From NCBI GenBank assembly GCA_023427825.1, contig JAEZAI010000346.1:1-5649 (forward strand): 5,649 nt of DNA. Reading direction: 5' to 3'. Positions 1-5,649 of the stretch are shown one piece after another. The notes under the pieces were generated by a model that saw nothing but the letters and a program-made list of their open reading frames with translations, searched no databases and was not told the origin of the DNA. Within the stretch, counting starts at the first letter, position 1; each line of letters begins with the position of its first letter. The position numbers were made by a program, and so were the translations under genes. Source of the stretch: Actinomycetes bacterium. GTDB lineage: Bacteria > Actinomycetota > Acidimicrobiia > Acidimicrobiales > Microtrichaceae.

Positions 1-6
1 CACCCC

Positions 7-23
7 GGGGAGGGGGAGGGGTG
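7..23. other. G-tract cluster at the left edge
   Basis: Three runs of four or five G lie close together on the plus strand (7-10, 12-16, 18-21). CACCCC at 1-6 can pair with GGGGTG at 18-23 to give a 6-bp stem. The tract could be a weak structured element or simply base composition in a very GC-rich genome. Only three long G-runs are visible, so a canonical four-run quadruplex is not complete within the window. Confidence 0.2.
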
Positions 24-31
24 CCTGCGGA

Positions 32-55
32 ACCCGGGCGACTCGCCGCCCGGGT
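32..55 (-). terminator. GC-rich hairpin downstream of thioredoxin, candidate terminator
   Basis: Bases 32-40 and 47-55 are perfect reverse complements, giving a 9-bp stem of almost only G and C with a 6-base loop (41-46). It lies about 100 bases past the thioredoxin stop on the minus strand. No T-run follows it in either direction. If it terminates transcription it is of the U-tract-less kind often proposed for high-GC actinobacteria. The gene to the left is outside the window, so the hairpin could also serve that gene. Confidence 0.35.
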
Positions 56-94
56 CGGACTCGCCGCGCTCGGTTCGTCGGCCCCAGCCGCGGA

Positions 95-164
95 GTCAGT
101 TCGGCCGGGGTCAGTCGGGCGGGGTCAGTTCGGCGAGGTCAGTCCGGCGGGGTCAGTTCGACCG
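95..164. repeat. Tandem array of a 14-15 bp unit, about five copies
   Basis: Five consecutive units begin GTCAGT at 95, 110, 124, 138 and 152. The spacings are 15, 14, 14 and 14 bases. The consensus is close to GTCAGTTCGGCGGG, with one or two substitutions per unit. The last unit (152-164) covers the final codons and the TGA of the thioredoxin gene on the minus strand, so each of the other units carries a copy of the CTGAC around that stop. This looks like a small minisatellite grown by slippage from the 3' end of the gene. No coding role is evident. Confidence 0.75.
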
Positions 165-515
165 TTCGGCGATCTCGGCCTTGACCTGCTCCATGTCGAG
201 CTCGCGGGCCTGGCGGATGAGGTCGTCGAGGGCGGTCTTGGGGAGCGCGCCGGGCTGGGAGAAGAGAAGGACGCCGTCCCGGAACATCATGAGAGTGGGG
301 ATCGACATGATCTGCAGCGCCCCGGCGAGCTCCTGCTCGGCCTCGGTATCCACCTTGGCGAAGGTGATGTCGGGGTGCTCCTCGGCCGCGGCCTCGAACA
401 CGGGGGCGAAGCTGCGGCACGGACCGCACCAGGACGCCCAGAAGTCGACGAGCACGATGCCGTCACCGGTGACGGTGGACTCGAAGTCGGTGTTGCTGAG
501 GTTGGTCGTGGCCAT
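153..515 (-). CDS. Thioredoxin
   Basis: This is a cytoplasmic thiol-disulfide oxidoreductase of 120 residues. It would reduce disulfides in target proteins and be recharged by thioredoxin reductase, which is not in this window. The sequence shows one thioredoxin fold. Strand and active site read VLVDFWASWCGPC, with the CxxC cysteines at residues 30 and 33, and the conserved cis-proline lies in SIPT at residue 73. There is no signal peptide or membrane segment. The family is usually 105-110 residues; here an extra charged helix, roughly residues 104-120, extends the C-terminus. The ATG start at 513-515 is preceded by GGAG five bases upstream. The gene is alone on its strand here and diverges from the monooxygenase gene. 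Its stop lies inside a tandem repeat. The family call is certain; which thioredoxin paralogue (trxA, trxC or other) cannot be told. Confidence 0.96.
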   Translation of the reverse strand: MATTNLSNTDFESTVTGDGIVLVDFWASWCGPCRSFAPVFEAAAEEHPDITFAKVDTEAEQELAGALQIMSIPTLMMFRDGVLLFSQPGALPKTALDDLIRQARELDMEQVKAEIAERSN

Positions 516-517
516 GT

Positions 518-524
518 CCTCTCC
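518..524 (-). promoter_or_regulatory. Ribosome binding site of the thioredoxin gene
   Basis: Read on the minus strand this is GGAGAGG, with its GGAG five bases before the ATG at 513-515. It supports that start, and the product then begins directly with a normal thioredoxin N-terminus. Confidence 0.7.
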
Positions 525-612
525 AACGTCGCCGGGAACAGGTCCATTCCGGGGAGGGTCCCCACCTGAGCGATCGCACGGGTACTGTCGCAGGGCGCAC
601 GGGGGGTGCGCC

Positions 613-618
613 AGGAGG
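613..618 (+). promoter_or_regulatory. Ribosome binding site that fixes the monooxygenase start
   Basis: AGGAGG lies five bases before the ATG at 624, which is ideal spacing. An in-frame GTG at 606 lies upstream of this site and has no comparable site of its own, so 624 is the preferred start. Confidence 0.8.
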
Positions 619-623
619 TGCAG

Positions 624-2243
624 ATGTCGACACCAGGGACGGTGCCGGTCGGTTCACTCCGACCGATCAGCCGCACCGGCTACGGCGGCCGGGGGGAGCG
701 GGAACGCGCCCGGCGGGTCCAGGCGGCCATCGCCGCCGGCGCACCGTCGCCCAGGGTGGCGATCCTCGGCGCCGGCGCAGCGGGGCTGTGCATGGCGATC
801 CGCCTGCGCGACGCCGGGATCGACACGTTCACGATCTACGAGAAGTCCGACGGGGTCGGCGGGACGTGGCGCGACAACACGTATCCCGGGGCCGCCTGCG
901 ACGTCCCCAGCCACCTCTACAGCTTCTCGTTCGCGTCCAAGCGGGACTGGTCGCGGAAGTTCGCCCGCCAGCCCGAGATCCTCGACTACTTCGAGTCGCT
1001 CGTGGAGCGCTTCGAGCTCGGGCCGCATCTCCGCCTGAACACCGAGATCACCGAGGCCCACTACGAGGACGCGACCGGCACCTGGACGCTGCGCACCGCC
1101 GGCGCCGAGGGGCAGCCCGACGGCACGGTCGTGGCCGACGTCGTCGTGTCGGGCCTGGGCCAGCTCAACCGGCCCTACATCCCCGACATCCCCGGGCTCG
1201 AGGACTTCCGCGAGCGCGGCGGCACCGTGTTCCACTCGGCCCGCTGGGACCACGACCACGACCTGGGCGGTGAACGTGTCGGCGTCATCGGTATCGGTGC
1301 CAGCGCCATCCAGTTCGTCCCGCCGGTCGCCGAGCAGGCGGGCCACACCACCCTCTTCCAGCGCAGCTCGAACTACGTGGGGCCGCGCAACGACCGGGAG
1401 TTCACGCCCCGGGAGCACCTGGTCTTCGAGCGGGTGCCGGGGGCGCAGCGGCTGTACCGCGAGTCCATCTACTGGCGCTTCGAGGCCCGCTTCAACGCCA
1501 TGCGCAAGGACAGCCGCCTCGGGCGCTGGATGCAGGGGCAGTTCCACAAGCAGCTCCAGCCGCTCGTGTCCGAGCGACTCACCGAGGACGCACTGATGCC
1601 CGACTACCCGCTGGGCTGCAAGCGGATCCTGATCGCGGACGACTGGTACCCCACGCTGCTGCGCCCCGACGTCGACGTGGTCACCGCCGGCGTCGACCGC
1701 ATCGAGGACGGAGCCGTCGTCACCGTCGAGGGCGAGCGGTACCCGGTGGACACGCTGATCTTCGGCACCGGGTTCCGCTCCACCGAGTTCCTGTCGCCGC
1801 TCAAGATCACCGGCCGGCACGGCCGCGACCTCAACGAGGTGTGGGCCGACGGCGCCCGGGCCTTCCTGGGCCTCGCGGTGCCCGGGTTCCCGAACCTGTT
1901 CATGCTCTACGGGCCCAACACCAACCTGGGGCACAACTCGATCCTGTTCATGATCGAGCAGCAGGTCGGCTACACGCTGCGGCTGATCGAGGAGAAGGTG
2001 CTGCTCGGTCTGCGCTCGGTCGAGGTGACCGAGGAGGCGCATTCGCGCTGCGACACCGAGATCCAGGCTGCTGCGGCCCAGACGGTGTGGGCCGAGGGCT
2101 GCCACTCCTGGTACAAGACGGCCGACGGGCGGATCACGAACAACTGGACCGACCACACGACCGTCTACCGGCGGTTGCTGTCGTCGCCCGATCCCGACGA
2201 CTGGCTCCTCGAACGCGCGGAGGCGCCGGTCCGGGCGTCGTGA
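624..2243 (+). CDS. Flavin-containing monooxygenase, Baeyer-Villiger type
   Basis: This 539-residue enzyme is a predicted FAD- and NADPH-dependent class B monooxygenase. It would insert one oxygen from O2 into a ketone to give an ester or lactone; the natural substrate is unknown. The FAD Rossmann motif GAGAAG is at residues 49-54, followed by the family signature around GGTWRDNTYPGAACDVPSH (79-97). The second, NADPH-binding dinucleotide motif GIGASA is at 223-228. FHSARWDHD at 203-211 corresponds to the Baeyer-Villiger fingerprint, although the usual FxG part is disturbed (see findings). GTGF at 381-384 and GPNTNLGHNS at 430-439 are further conserved blocks. About 45 residues precede the FAD fold. 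Length is normal for single-domain type I enzymes and no membrane segment is evident. The stop overlaps the start of the next gene, implying one transcript. The alternative is an N- or S-oxidising flavin monooxygenase, since this family is often misassigned. Confidence 0.9.
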   Translation: MSTPGTVPVGSLRPISRTGYGGRGERERARRVQAAIAAGAPSPRVAILGAGAAGLCMAIRLRDAGIDTFTIYEKSDGVGGTWRDNTYPGAACDVPSHLYSFSFASKRDWSRKFARQPEILDYFESLVERFELGPHLRLNTEITEAHYEDATGTWTLRTAGAEGQPDGTVVADVVVSGLGQLNRPYIPDIPGLEDFRERGGTVFHSARWDHDHDLGGERVGVIGIGASAIQFVPPVAEQAGHTTLFQRSSNYVGPRNDREFTPREHLVFERVPGAQRLYRESIYWRFEARFNAMRKDSRLGRWMQGQFHKQLQPLVSERLTEDALMPDYPLGCKRILIADDWYPTLLRPDVDVVTAGVDRIEDGAVVTVEGERYPVDTLIFGTGFRSTEFLSPLKITGRHGRDLNEVWADGARAFLGLAVPGFPNLFMLYGPNTNLGHNSILFMIEQQVGYTLRLIEEKVLLGLRSVEVTEEAHSRCDTEIQAAAAQTVWAEGCHSWYKTADGRITNNWTDHTTVYRRLLSSPDPDDWLLERAEAPVRAS

Positions 2244-3292
2244 GCCGCATCAGGGTCCTCCAGTGGGCCACCGGGAACGTGGGCCGCAACGCCATCGAGG
2301 GCGTCCTCGGCCGCGACGACCTGGAGCTGGTCGGGGCACGGGTCCACGGCGCGGACAAGGTCGGGCGCGACGTCGGTGAGCTCTGCGGGCTCGTCGCCCT
2401 CGGGATCCCGGCCGTCGGCACGCTCGACGAGGTGATCGGCCTCGCGCCGGACTGCGTCGTGTACGCCCCGATGCTGGCGGACCAGGACGAGATCCGCGCG
2501 CTCCTCCGCGCCGGCATCGACGTGGTGACCCCCGTCGGGTGGTTCCACGCGGGCGACAGCCCGGCGGTGGCCGAGACGCAGGCGGCGTGCCTGGAGGGCG
2601 GCGCCACCCTGCACGGCACCGGCATCCATCCCGGCGGCATCACCGAGCAGCTGCCCCTCGTGATCTCGGGCTTCTGCCGGGACATCCGACACGTGAGGGC
2701 CGAGGAGTTCTCCGACATCCGCACGTACGCCACCGAGTTCGTCGTCCGCGAGGTCATGCTGTTCGGGAAGGCGCCCGAGGACGCGGCGGACAGCCCGATG
2801 GTCGGGCTGCTCGGCGACGGCTTCGGGCAGTCGGTCCGGCTGGTCGCCCAGGGGCTCGGCTGGGACCTCGACCCCGACCTCCGCACGCGCCACGACATCG
2901 CCGTGGCCACCGCGCCGATCGATGCACCGGTCGGCGTCATCGAGGCAGGCACGGTCGCCGCGCAGCGCTTCGAGTGGACGGGCACGGTCGACGGGGTGCC
3001 GCGCGTGACCGCAGCGGTGAACTGGTTCATGGGGGAGCGCGACCTGGACCCCTCGTGGACCTTCGGTCCCGAGGGCGAACGGTTCGAGGTGGTCCTCGAC
3101 GCCGAGCCGCCGGTCCGCACGGTCTTCCACGGCTTCCAACCCGCGTCGCTCGAGGACACGGACCTCGCCCACAACGAGGGGATCATCGCCACCGCCATGC
3201 ACTGCGTGAACTCGATCCCGGCCGTGGTGGCCGCGGCGCCGGGCATCCGCACCTACCTGGACCTGCCGCTGATGCCCGGCCGGGGCGCCTGA
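2240..3292 (+). CDS. DapB-fold NAD(P)-dependent dehydrogenase (amine dehydrogenase-like)
   Basis: The product has 350 residues. The start is the GTG at 2240-2242, which overlaps the preceding TGA by four bases and opens straight into the fold. An N-terminal Rossmann domain binds NAD(P): IRVLQWATGNVGRNAIEGV, residues 4-22, holds the glycine-rich turn. VVYAPM (73-78) and VVTPVGW (95-101) are the next strands. GTGIHPGGITEQLP (126-139) marks the start of the catalytic domain and resembles GTG[IV][NH]PG in the family of 2,4-diaminopentanoate dehydrogenase and actinobacterial proteins labelled dihydrodipicolinate reductase-like. The catalytic histidine/lysine and DAPSGTA-type motifs of true DapB are not visible, so a role in lysine biosynthesis is unlikely. 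Coupling to the monooxygenase suggests a shared pathway. A ketone-forming or NADPH-recycling role is inference; substrate and direction are unknown. Confidence 0.85.
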   Translation: MSRIRVLQWATGNVGRNAIEGVLGRDDLELVGARVHGADKVGRDVGELCGLVALGIPAVGTLDEVIGLAPDCVVYAPMLADQDEIRALLRAGIDVVTPVGWFHAGDSPAVAETQAACLEGGATLHGTGIHPGGITEQLPLVISGFCRDIRHVRAEEFSDIRTYATEFVVREVMLFGKAPEDAADSPMVGLLGDGFGQSVRLVAQGLGWDLDPDLRTRHDIAVATAPIDAPVGVIEAGTVAAQRFEWTGTVDGVPRVTAAVNWFMGERDLDPSWTFGPEGERFEVVLDAEPPVRTVFHGFQPASLEDTDLAHNEGIIATAMHCVNSIPAVVAAAPGIRTYLDLPLMPGRGA

Positions 3293-3326
3293 CCCGGCGC
3301 GGCATCCCCGGACCCACGGGCGTTTC

Positions 3327-3366
3327 GTGATGCTGTTCCGGGGGTTTCGCCCCGGAAGAGCATCAC
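3327..3366. terminator. Long hairpin between convergent genes, probable two-way terminator
   Basis: GTGATGCT (3327-3334) pairs with AGCATCAC (3359-3366), and TTCCGGGG (3336-3343) pairs with CCCCGGAA (3350-3357). The result is a 16-bp stem with one G-G mismatch (3335/3358) and a 6-base loop (3344-3349). It starts 34 bases after the stop of the plus-strand pair and 16 bases after the stop of the minus-strand helicase. It is therefore placed to end transcription from both sides. No T-run follows the stem on either strand. A dispersed palindromic repeat is an alternative reading. Confidence 0.65.
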
Positions 3367-3382
3367 AGAACCCAGGGCGGCC

Positions 3383-5434
3383 TCAGTCGAGGTCGAGCGA
3401 GTCGATGAAGCCGTCGAGGTCCGAGCGGTCACGTGTCCGGCGCATGCGCGGCAGCCGGTCCAGGATGCGGGCGCGGTAACGGGCCTCGGCGAGACGTGGA
3501 TCGAGCACGGCGACCACGCCGCGGTCGGTGGACGTGCGGATGAGGCGGCCGACGCCCTGCGCGAGCTGCACGCCTGCCGCGGGCACCGAGACCTCCATGA
3601 ACGCCCGGTCGTCGCCGACCGCGTCGCAGCGGGCCTCGACGATCGGGTCGCTCGGCACCGGGAACGGGATCTTGTCGACGACCACGGCGGAGCACGTGGT
3701 CCCCGGCGACGAGATGCCGGTCCAGAAGCTCGCGGTGGCGAACAACGAGGCGTGCTCGTCGTCCAGGAACCGCTGCTGCAGCACCCGGTTCGGCGCGTCG
3801 CCCTGGGCGAGGACGACCATGTCGGGCAGGCGCTCCCGAACCGCGTCGACGGTCCGGCGCAGCATCCGGTGCGACGTGAAGAGCGCCAGCGTCCGCCCCC
3901 CGCACTGGTCGAGCACGTGGACGAGCTCGTCGGCCACGGCGTCGGGCCACTCGGCCGCGTTCGGTCGTGGGAGCCGGGGGACGTAGAGCAGGCCGTTGCG
4001 GCGGAAGTCGAACGGCGAGTCGACGGCCAGGTAGCGGGCGTCCAGGCCCAGGCGCCACGCGGTGCCGGGGTCGAGGGTCGCGGAGCACATGACGACCGTC
4101 GGCCCCGGTGTGCCGTCGGCGTCGTCAGGACCGTCGTCGTCGGCGTCGTGGCGCTCCCACGCCATCGCCTTGAGCGTGGGCCCGATGTCGATCCGGGTGA
4201 GCTGCAGCGAGTGACGCCCGGTCCGGCTCTCGGCGATCCAGCGGACCTGGCCGGGGTGCAGGTCGCCGCGGAGCACGTGCAGCGCATCGGCCACGGCCTC
4301 GGCGGTGCGGATGGCACGCTCGAACCGGTGCGCCGCGGTGCTCGCCGGCGCGTGCCCGGCGGCCTTGGACACCTCGCGGAGGCTGCTGGTCGTGCGGTCG
4401 ACCGCAAGGTCCGCCTGCGTGAGGGCCTCGCCCACGTCGTCGGGCAGGTCACCGGTCAGGCGACCTGAGCTCCGGTCGGCCGTCGCGGACCGGTAGGCCG
4501 CGTCGAGCGCGTCGTCCAAGGCGTCGGCGGACGCACCCAGCGCCATCCCGACCGTGGGGGCGTCGGCCACGCAGCGGTCGTGGACGCCGGCGAGGTTGCG
4601 CAGCCGCCAGCCGGTCATCGACACCCCGAGCGCCCCCACCATGGCGTCCTCGAACTCGTGGGCCTCGTCGATCACGAGCTGGTCGTGCTCGGGCAGCAGC
4701 TGACCGCCGGCCTGCACGTGGGCGGCGTACAGGTGGGCGTTGACGACCACGATGTCGGCCCGGCCCGCGCGCTCCCGGGCCTGCTCGGAGAAGCAGTCCT
4801 CCGCGTGCGAGCACCGGGAGGCGCCCACGCACTCGCCGGGACCCACCGACACCGCTGCCCACGCGGCGTCGGACGGCGGGTCGGGCAGCTCGGCGAGCTC
4901 CCCGGTCGCGGAGCCCTCGGCCCACTCCAGCAGCGCCTCGAGCTCGGCGGCGAGCTTCGGGTCCGCCGACGGGTCGGGGCCCTCGGCCGGGGCGAGATCG
5001 GCGCCGAGGTCCAGCGAGTGCTGCTCGCCGCCGGGACCGAGCAGCTGGACGCGGGTCTCGGTCAGCGCGGCCTGGCACACGTAGTTGGACCGGCCCTTCA
5101 GCACGGCGTGGCGCACCGGGACGTCCAGCACGCGCTCGAGGAACGGCAGGTCGATGCCGCCGAGCTGGTCCTGCAGCGCCTTGGAGGACGTCACCACCAC
5201 GGTCCGGTGCCCGGCCAGGGCGCGGGCCACCGCAGGGAGCAGGTAGGCCACGGACTTGCCGACCCCCGTGGGGCCCTGGACGGCCAGGTGCGATCCCGAC
5301 TCGAACGCCTCCATGACCGCGTCCGCCATCTGGCGCTGCTGCGGACGATCCTCGCCCGAGGGCAGGGACGCGACCACTTGATCGAGCAGCTCGGCGGGGC
5401 TGGGGCGCACGGACGGCTGCGTGCGCTGGGTCAT
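3383..5434 (-). CDS. DinG/XPD-like iron-sulfur ATP-dependent DNA helicase
   Basis: This 683-residue superfamily 2 helicase would unwind DNA 5'-to-3' using ATP, in repair or in clearing replication obstacles such as R-loops or D-loops. A Q-like segment RPQQRQM (30-36) precedes Walker A GPTGVGKS (54-61). Four cysteines, 120, 202, 208 and 214, lie between motif I and the DEAH box, as in the 4Fe-4S domain of this family. VIDEAHE (254-260) is motif II. VMCSATL (448-454), SFWTGIS (569-575) and QGVGRLIRTS (626-635) are later helicase motifs. There is no N-terminal exonuclease domain as in Bacillus DinG. Length fits actinobacterial homologues. An acidic, low-complexity loop lies at about 428-444. The ATG at 5432-5434 overlaps the TGA of the upstream deacetylase gene. 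No strong Shine-Dalgarno precedes it, which suits translation by coupling. Family is firm; DinG versus YoaA-type role is not settled. Confidence 0.94.
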   Translation of the reverse strand: MTQRTQPSVRPSPAELLDQVVASLPSGEDRPQQRQMADAVMEAFESGSHLAVQGPTGVGKSVAYLLPAVARALAGHRTVVVTSSKALQDQLGGIDLPFLERVLDVPVRHAVLKGRSNYVCQAALTETRVQLLGPGGEQHSLDLGADLAPAEGPDPSADPKLAAELEALLEWAEGSATGELAELPDPPSDAAWAAVSVGPGECVGASRCSHAEDCFSEQARERAGRADIVVVNAHLYAAHVQAGGQLLPEHDQLVIDEAHEFEDAMVGALGVSMTGWRLRNLAGVHDRCVADAPTVGMALGASADALDDALDAAYRSATADRSSGRLTGDLPDDVGEALTQADLAVDRTTSSLREVSKAAGHAPASTAAHRFERAIRTAEAVADALHVLRGDLHPGQVRWIAESRTGRHSLQLTRIDIGPTLKAMAWERHDADDDGPDDADGTPGPTVVMCSATLDPGTAWRLGLDARYLAVDSPFDFRRNGLLYVPRLPRPNAAEWPDAVADELVHVLDQCGGRTLALFTSHRMLRRTVDAVRERLPDMVVLAQGDAPNRVLQQRFLDDEHASLFATASFWTGISSPGTTCSAVVVDKIPFPVPSDPIVEARCDAVGDDRAFMEVSVPAAGVQLAQGVGRLIRTSTDRGVVAVLDPRLAEARYRARILDRLPRMRRTRDRSDLDGFIDSLDLD

Positions 5435-5649
5435 CCGGGCGGGGGAGGGATCGTGGTGTCGGGCGCGGGCGGGGCGGGCACCGTCGTCTCGGGCGGTGGG
5501 CTCGGCGGCGCCGGCGGAGCGGACGCAAGGTAGTCGGCCAGTCGGGCGGGACGGAGCCCGGCCGCCTGGATCTGCGCGAGCACGAACTCGAGCTTCAGAC
5601 CCAGGTCGGGCTTGAAGTGCATGAGGATCACGTCGCCGGCACGGAGCGG
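5431..5649 (-). CDS. Probable polysaccharide deacetylase (NodB fold), C-terminal part
   Basis: Only the last 72 residues are in the window; the frame stays open to the right edge, so the true start lies beyond it. RAGDVILMHF (residues 3-12 of the visible part) matches the GD-hydrophobic-LMH strand near the end of NodB-type carbohydrate esterase domains. It is followed by a helix and GLRPARLADYL (31-41), the usual closing segment of that fold. Such enzymes remove acetyl groups from cell-wall or surface glycans and normally act outside the membrane. The metal-binding residues would lie off the window and cannot be checked. After the domain comes a tail of about 30 residues, nearly all Pro, Ala, Thr and Ser, ending in four prolines and Gly. 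The gene overlaps the helicase start by four bases and is probably co-transcribed with it. A GTG at 5629-5631 sits within the conserved strand and is not a plausible start. Confidence 0.65.
   Translation of the reverse strand, partial: PLRAGDVILMHFKPDLGLKLEFVLAQIQAAGLRPARLADYLASAPPAPPSPPPETTVPAPPAPDTTIPPPPG
5434..5523 (-). repeat. Pro/Thr-rich low-complexity tail with a 10-residue imperfect repeat
   Basis: These bases encode the final 30 residues of the deacetylase-like protein. PPETTVPAPP is followed at once by APDTTIPPPP, an imperfect duplication of ten residues. Tails of this type are common in exported actinobacterial proteins as flexible, wall-spanning or glycosylated segments. Here nothing follows it, so it is a terminal extension and not a linker between domains. 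Confidence 0.6.

Larger units (their letters stand above)
516..623. promoter_or_regulatory. Divergent intergenic region, thioredoxin / monooxygenase
   Basis: This 108-bp stretch separates two divergent start codons, so it must hold promoter signals for both sides unless one gene is leaderless from further inside. A possible -10 box for the plus-strand genes, TACTGT, sits at 583-588 about 35 bases before the start. I see no convincing -35 element for it. A short inverted repeat, GGGGA-GGG-TCCCC (551-563), and the 8-base palindrome GCGATCGC (570-577) are candidate operator sites. Neither matches a regulator motif I can name. No riboswitch-like structure is apparent. Confidence 0.4.

Noticed and set aside
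7..21. Functional G-quadruplex
   Set aside because: Only three long G-runs are present within the window, and the base composition alone makes such runs common.
95..164. CRISPR array
   Set aside because: The units are 14-15 bp and directly adjacent, with no spacers, so this is a tandem repeat.
570..577. GCGATCGC palindrome, the HIP1 sequence abundant in cyanobacteria
   Set aside because: A single copy in a GC-rich actinobacterial-looking sequence is expected by chance; no other copies were noticed.
606..623. Upstream GTG start for the monooxygenase, adding six residues
   Set aside because: The strong AGGAGG at 613-618 lies inside this extension and is spaced correctly for the ATG at 624.
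654..2156. Long open frame on the minus strand opposite the monooxygenase gene (500 codons)
   Set aside because: It lies entirely antisense to a gene with firm family motifs, has no recognisable domain, and has the biased composition expected from the reverse frame of GC-rich coding DNA.
3253..4452. Minus-strand open frame of 399 codons in another frame of the helicase
   Set aside because: It is Ser/Arg/Pro-rich with no domain, and overlaps the genuine helicase frame on the same strand.
4580..5533. Plus-strand open frame of 317 codons opposite the helicase
   Set aside because: It is rich in Gly, His, Arg and Val with no motif, and the opposite strand carries clear helicase motifs over the same bases.

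Overview
The window is very GC-rich on both strands, uses GTG starts and four-base stop/start overlaps, and is densely coding. Its genes resemble those of high-GC Actinomycetota, such as Mycobacterium or Acidimicrobiia. The phylum is inferred from composition and protein style, not from a marker gene, and I would not name a genus.

Layout from left to right: (1) 1-152 is non-coding. It holds a GC-rich hairpin (32-55) and a tandem array of a 14-15 bp unit (95-164) whose last copy runs over the stop codon of the next gene. (2) 153-515, minus strand, is a thioredoxin with a canonical WCGPC active site. (3) 516-623 is a 108-bp divergent intergenic region that must carry the promoters for both sides. 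(4) 624-2243 and 2240-3292, plus strand, form a translationally coupled pair. The first gene is a Baeyer-Villiger-type flavin monooxygenase. The second is a DapB-fold NAD(P)-dependent dehydrogenase related to the 2,4-diaminopentanoate / amine dehydrogenase-like group. (5) 3293-3382 separates convergent genes and contains a long near-perfect hairpin, probably a two-way terminator. (6) 3383-5434, minus strand, is a DinG/XPD-like iron-sulfur DNA helicase. (7) 5431 to the right edge, minus strand, is the C-terminal end of a probable polysaccharide deacetylase (NodB fold) with a Pro/Thr-rich tail. Its stop overlaps the helicase start.

The plus-strand pair is the most likely metabolic unit. An NAD(P)-dependent dehydrogenase that makes a ketone, or otherwise reduces NAD(P)+, would fit beside an oxygenase that consumes NADPH and a ketone. 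The substrate cannot be read from the sequence. Thioredoxin and helicase are housekeeping or repair functions and show no evident link to the pair. I see no tRNA, rRNA, CRISPR array, transposase, integrase or phage gene, and no clear evidence of a new defence or mobile system.
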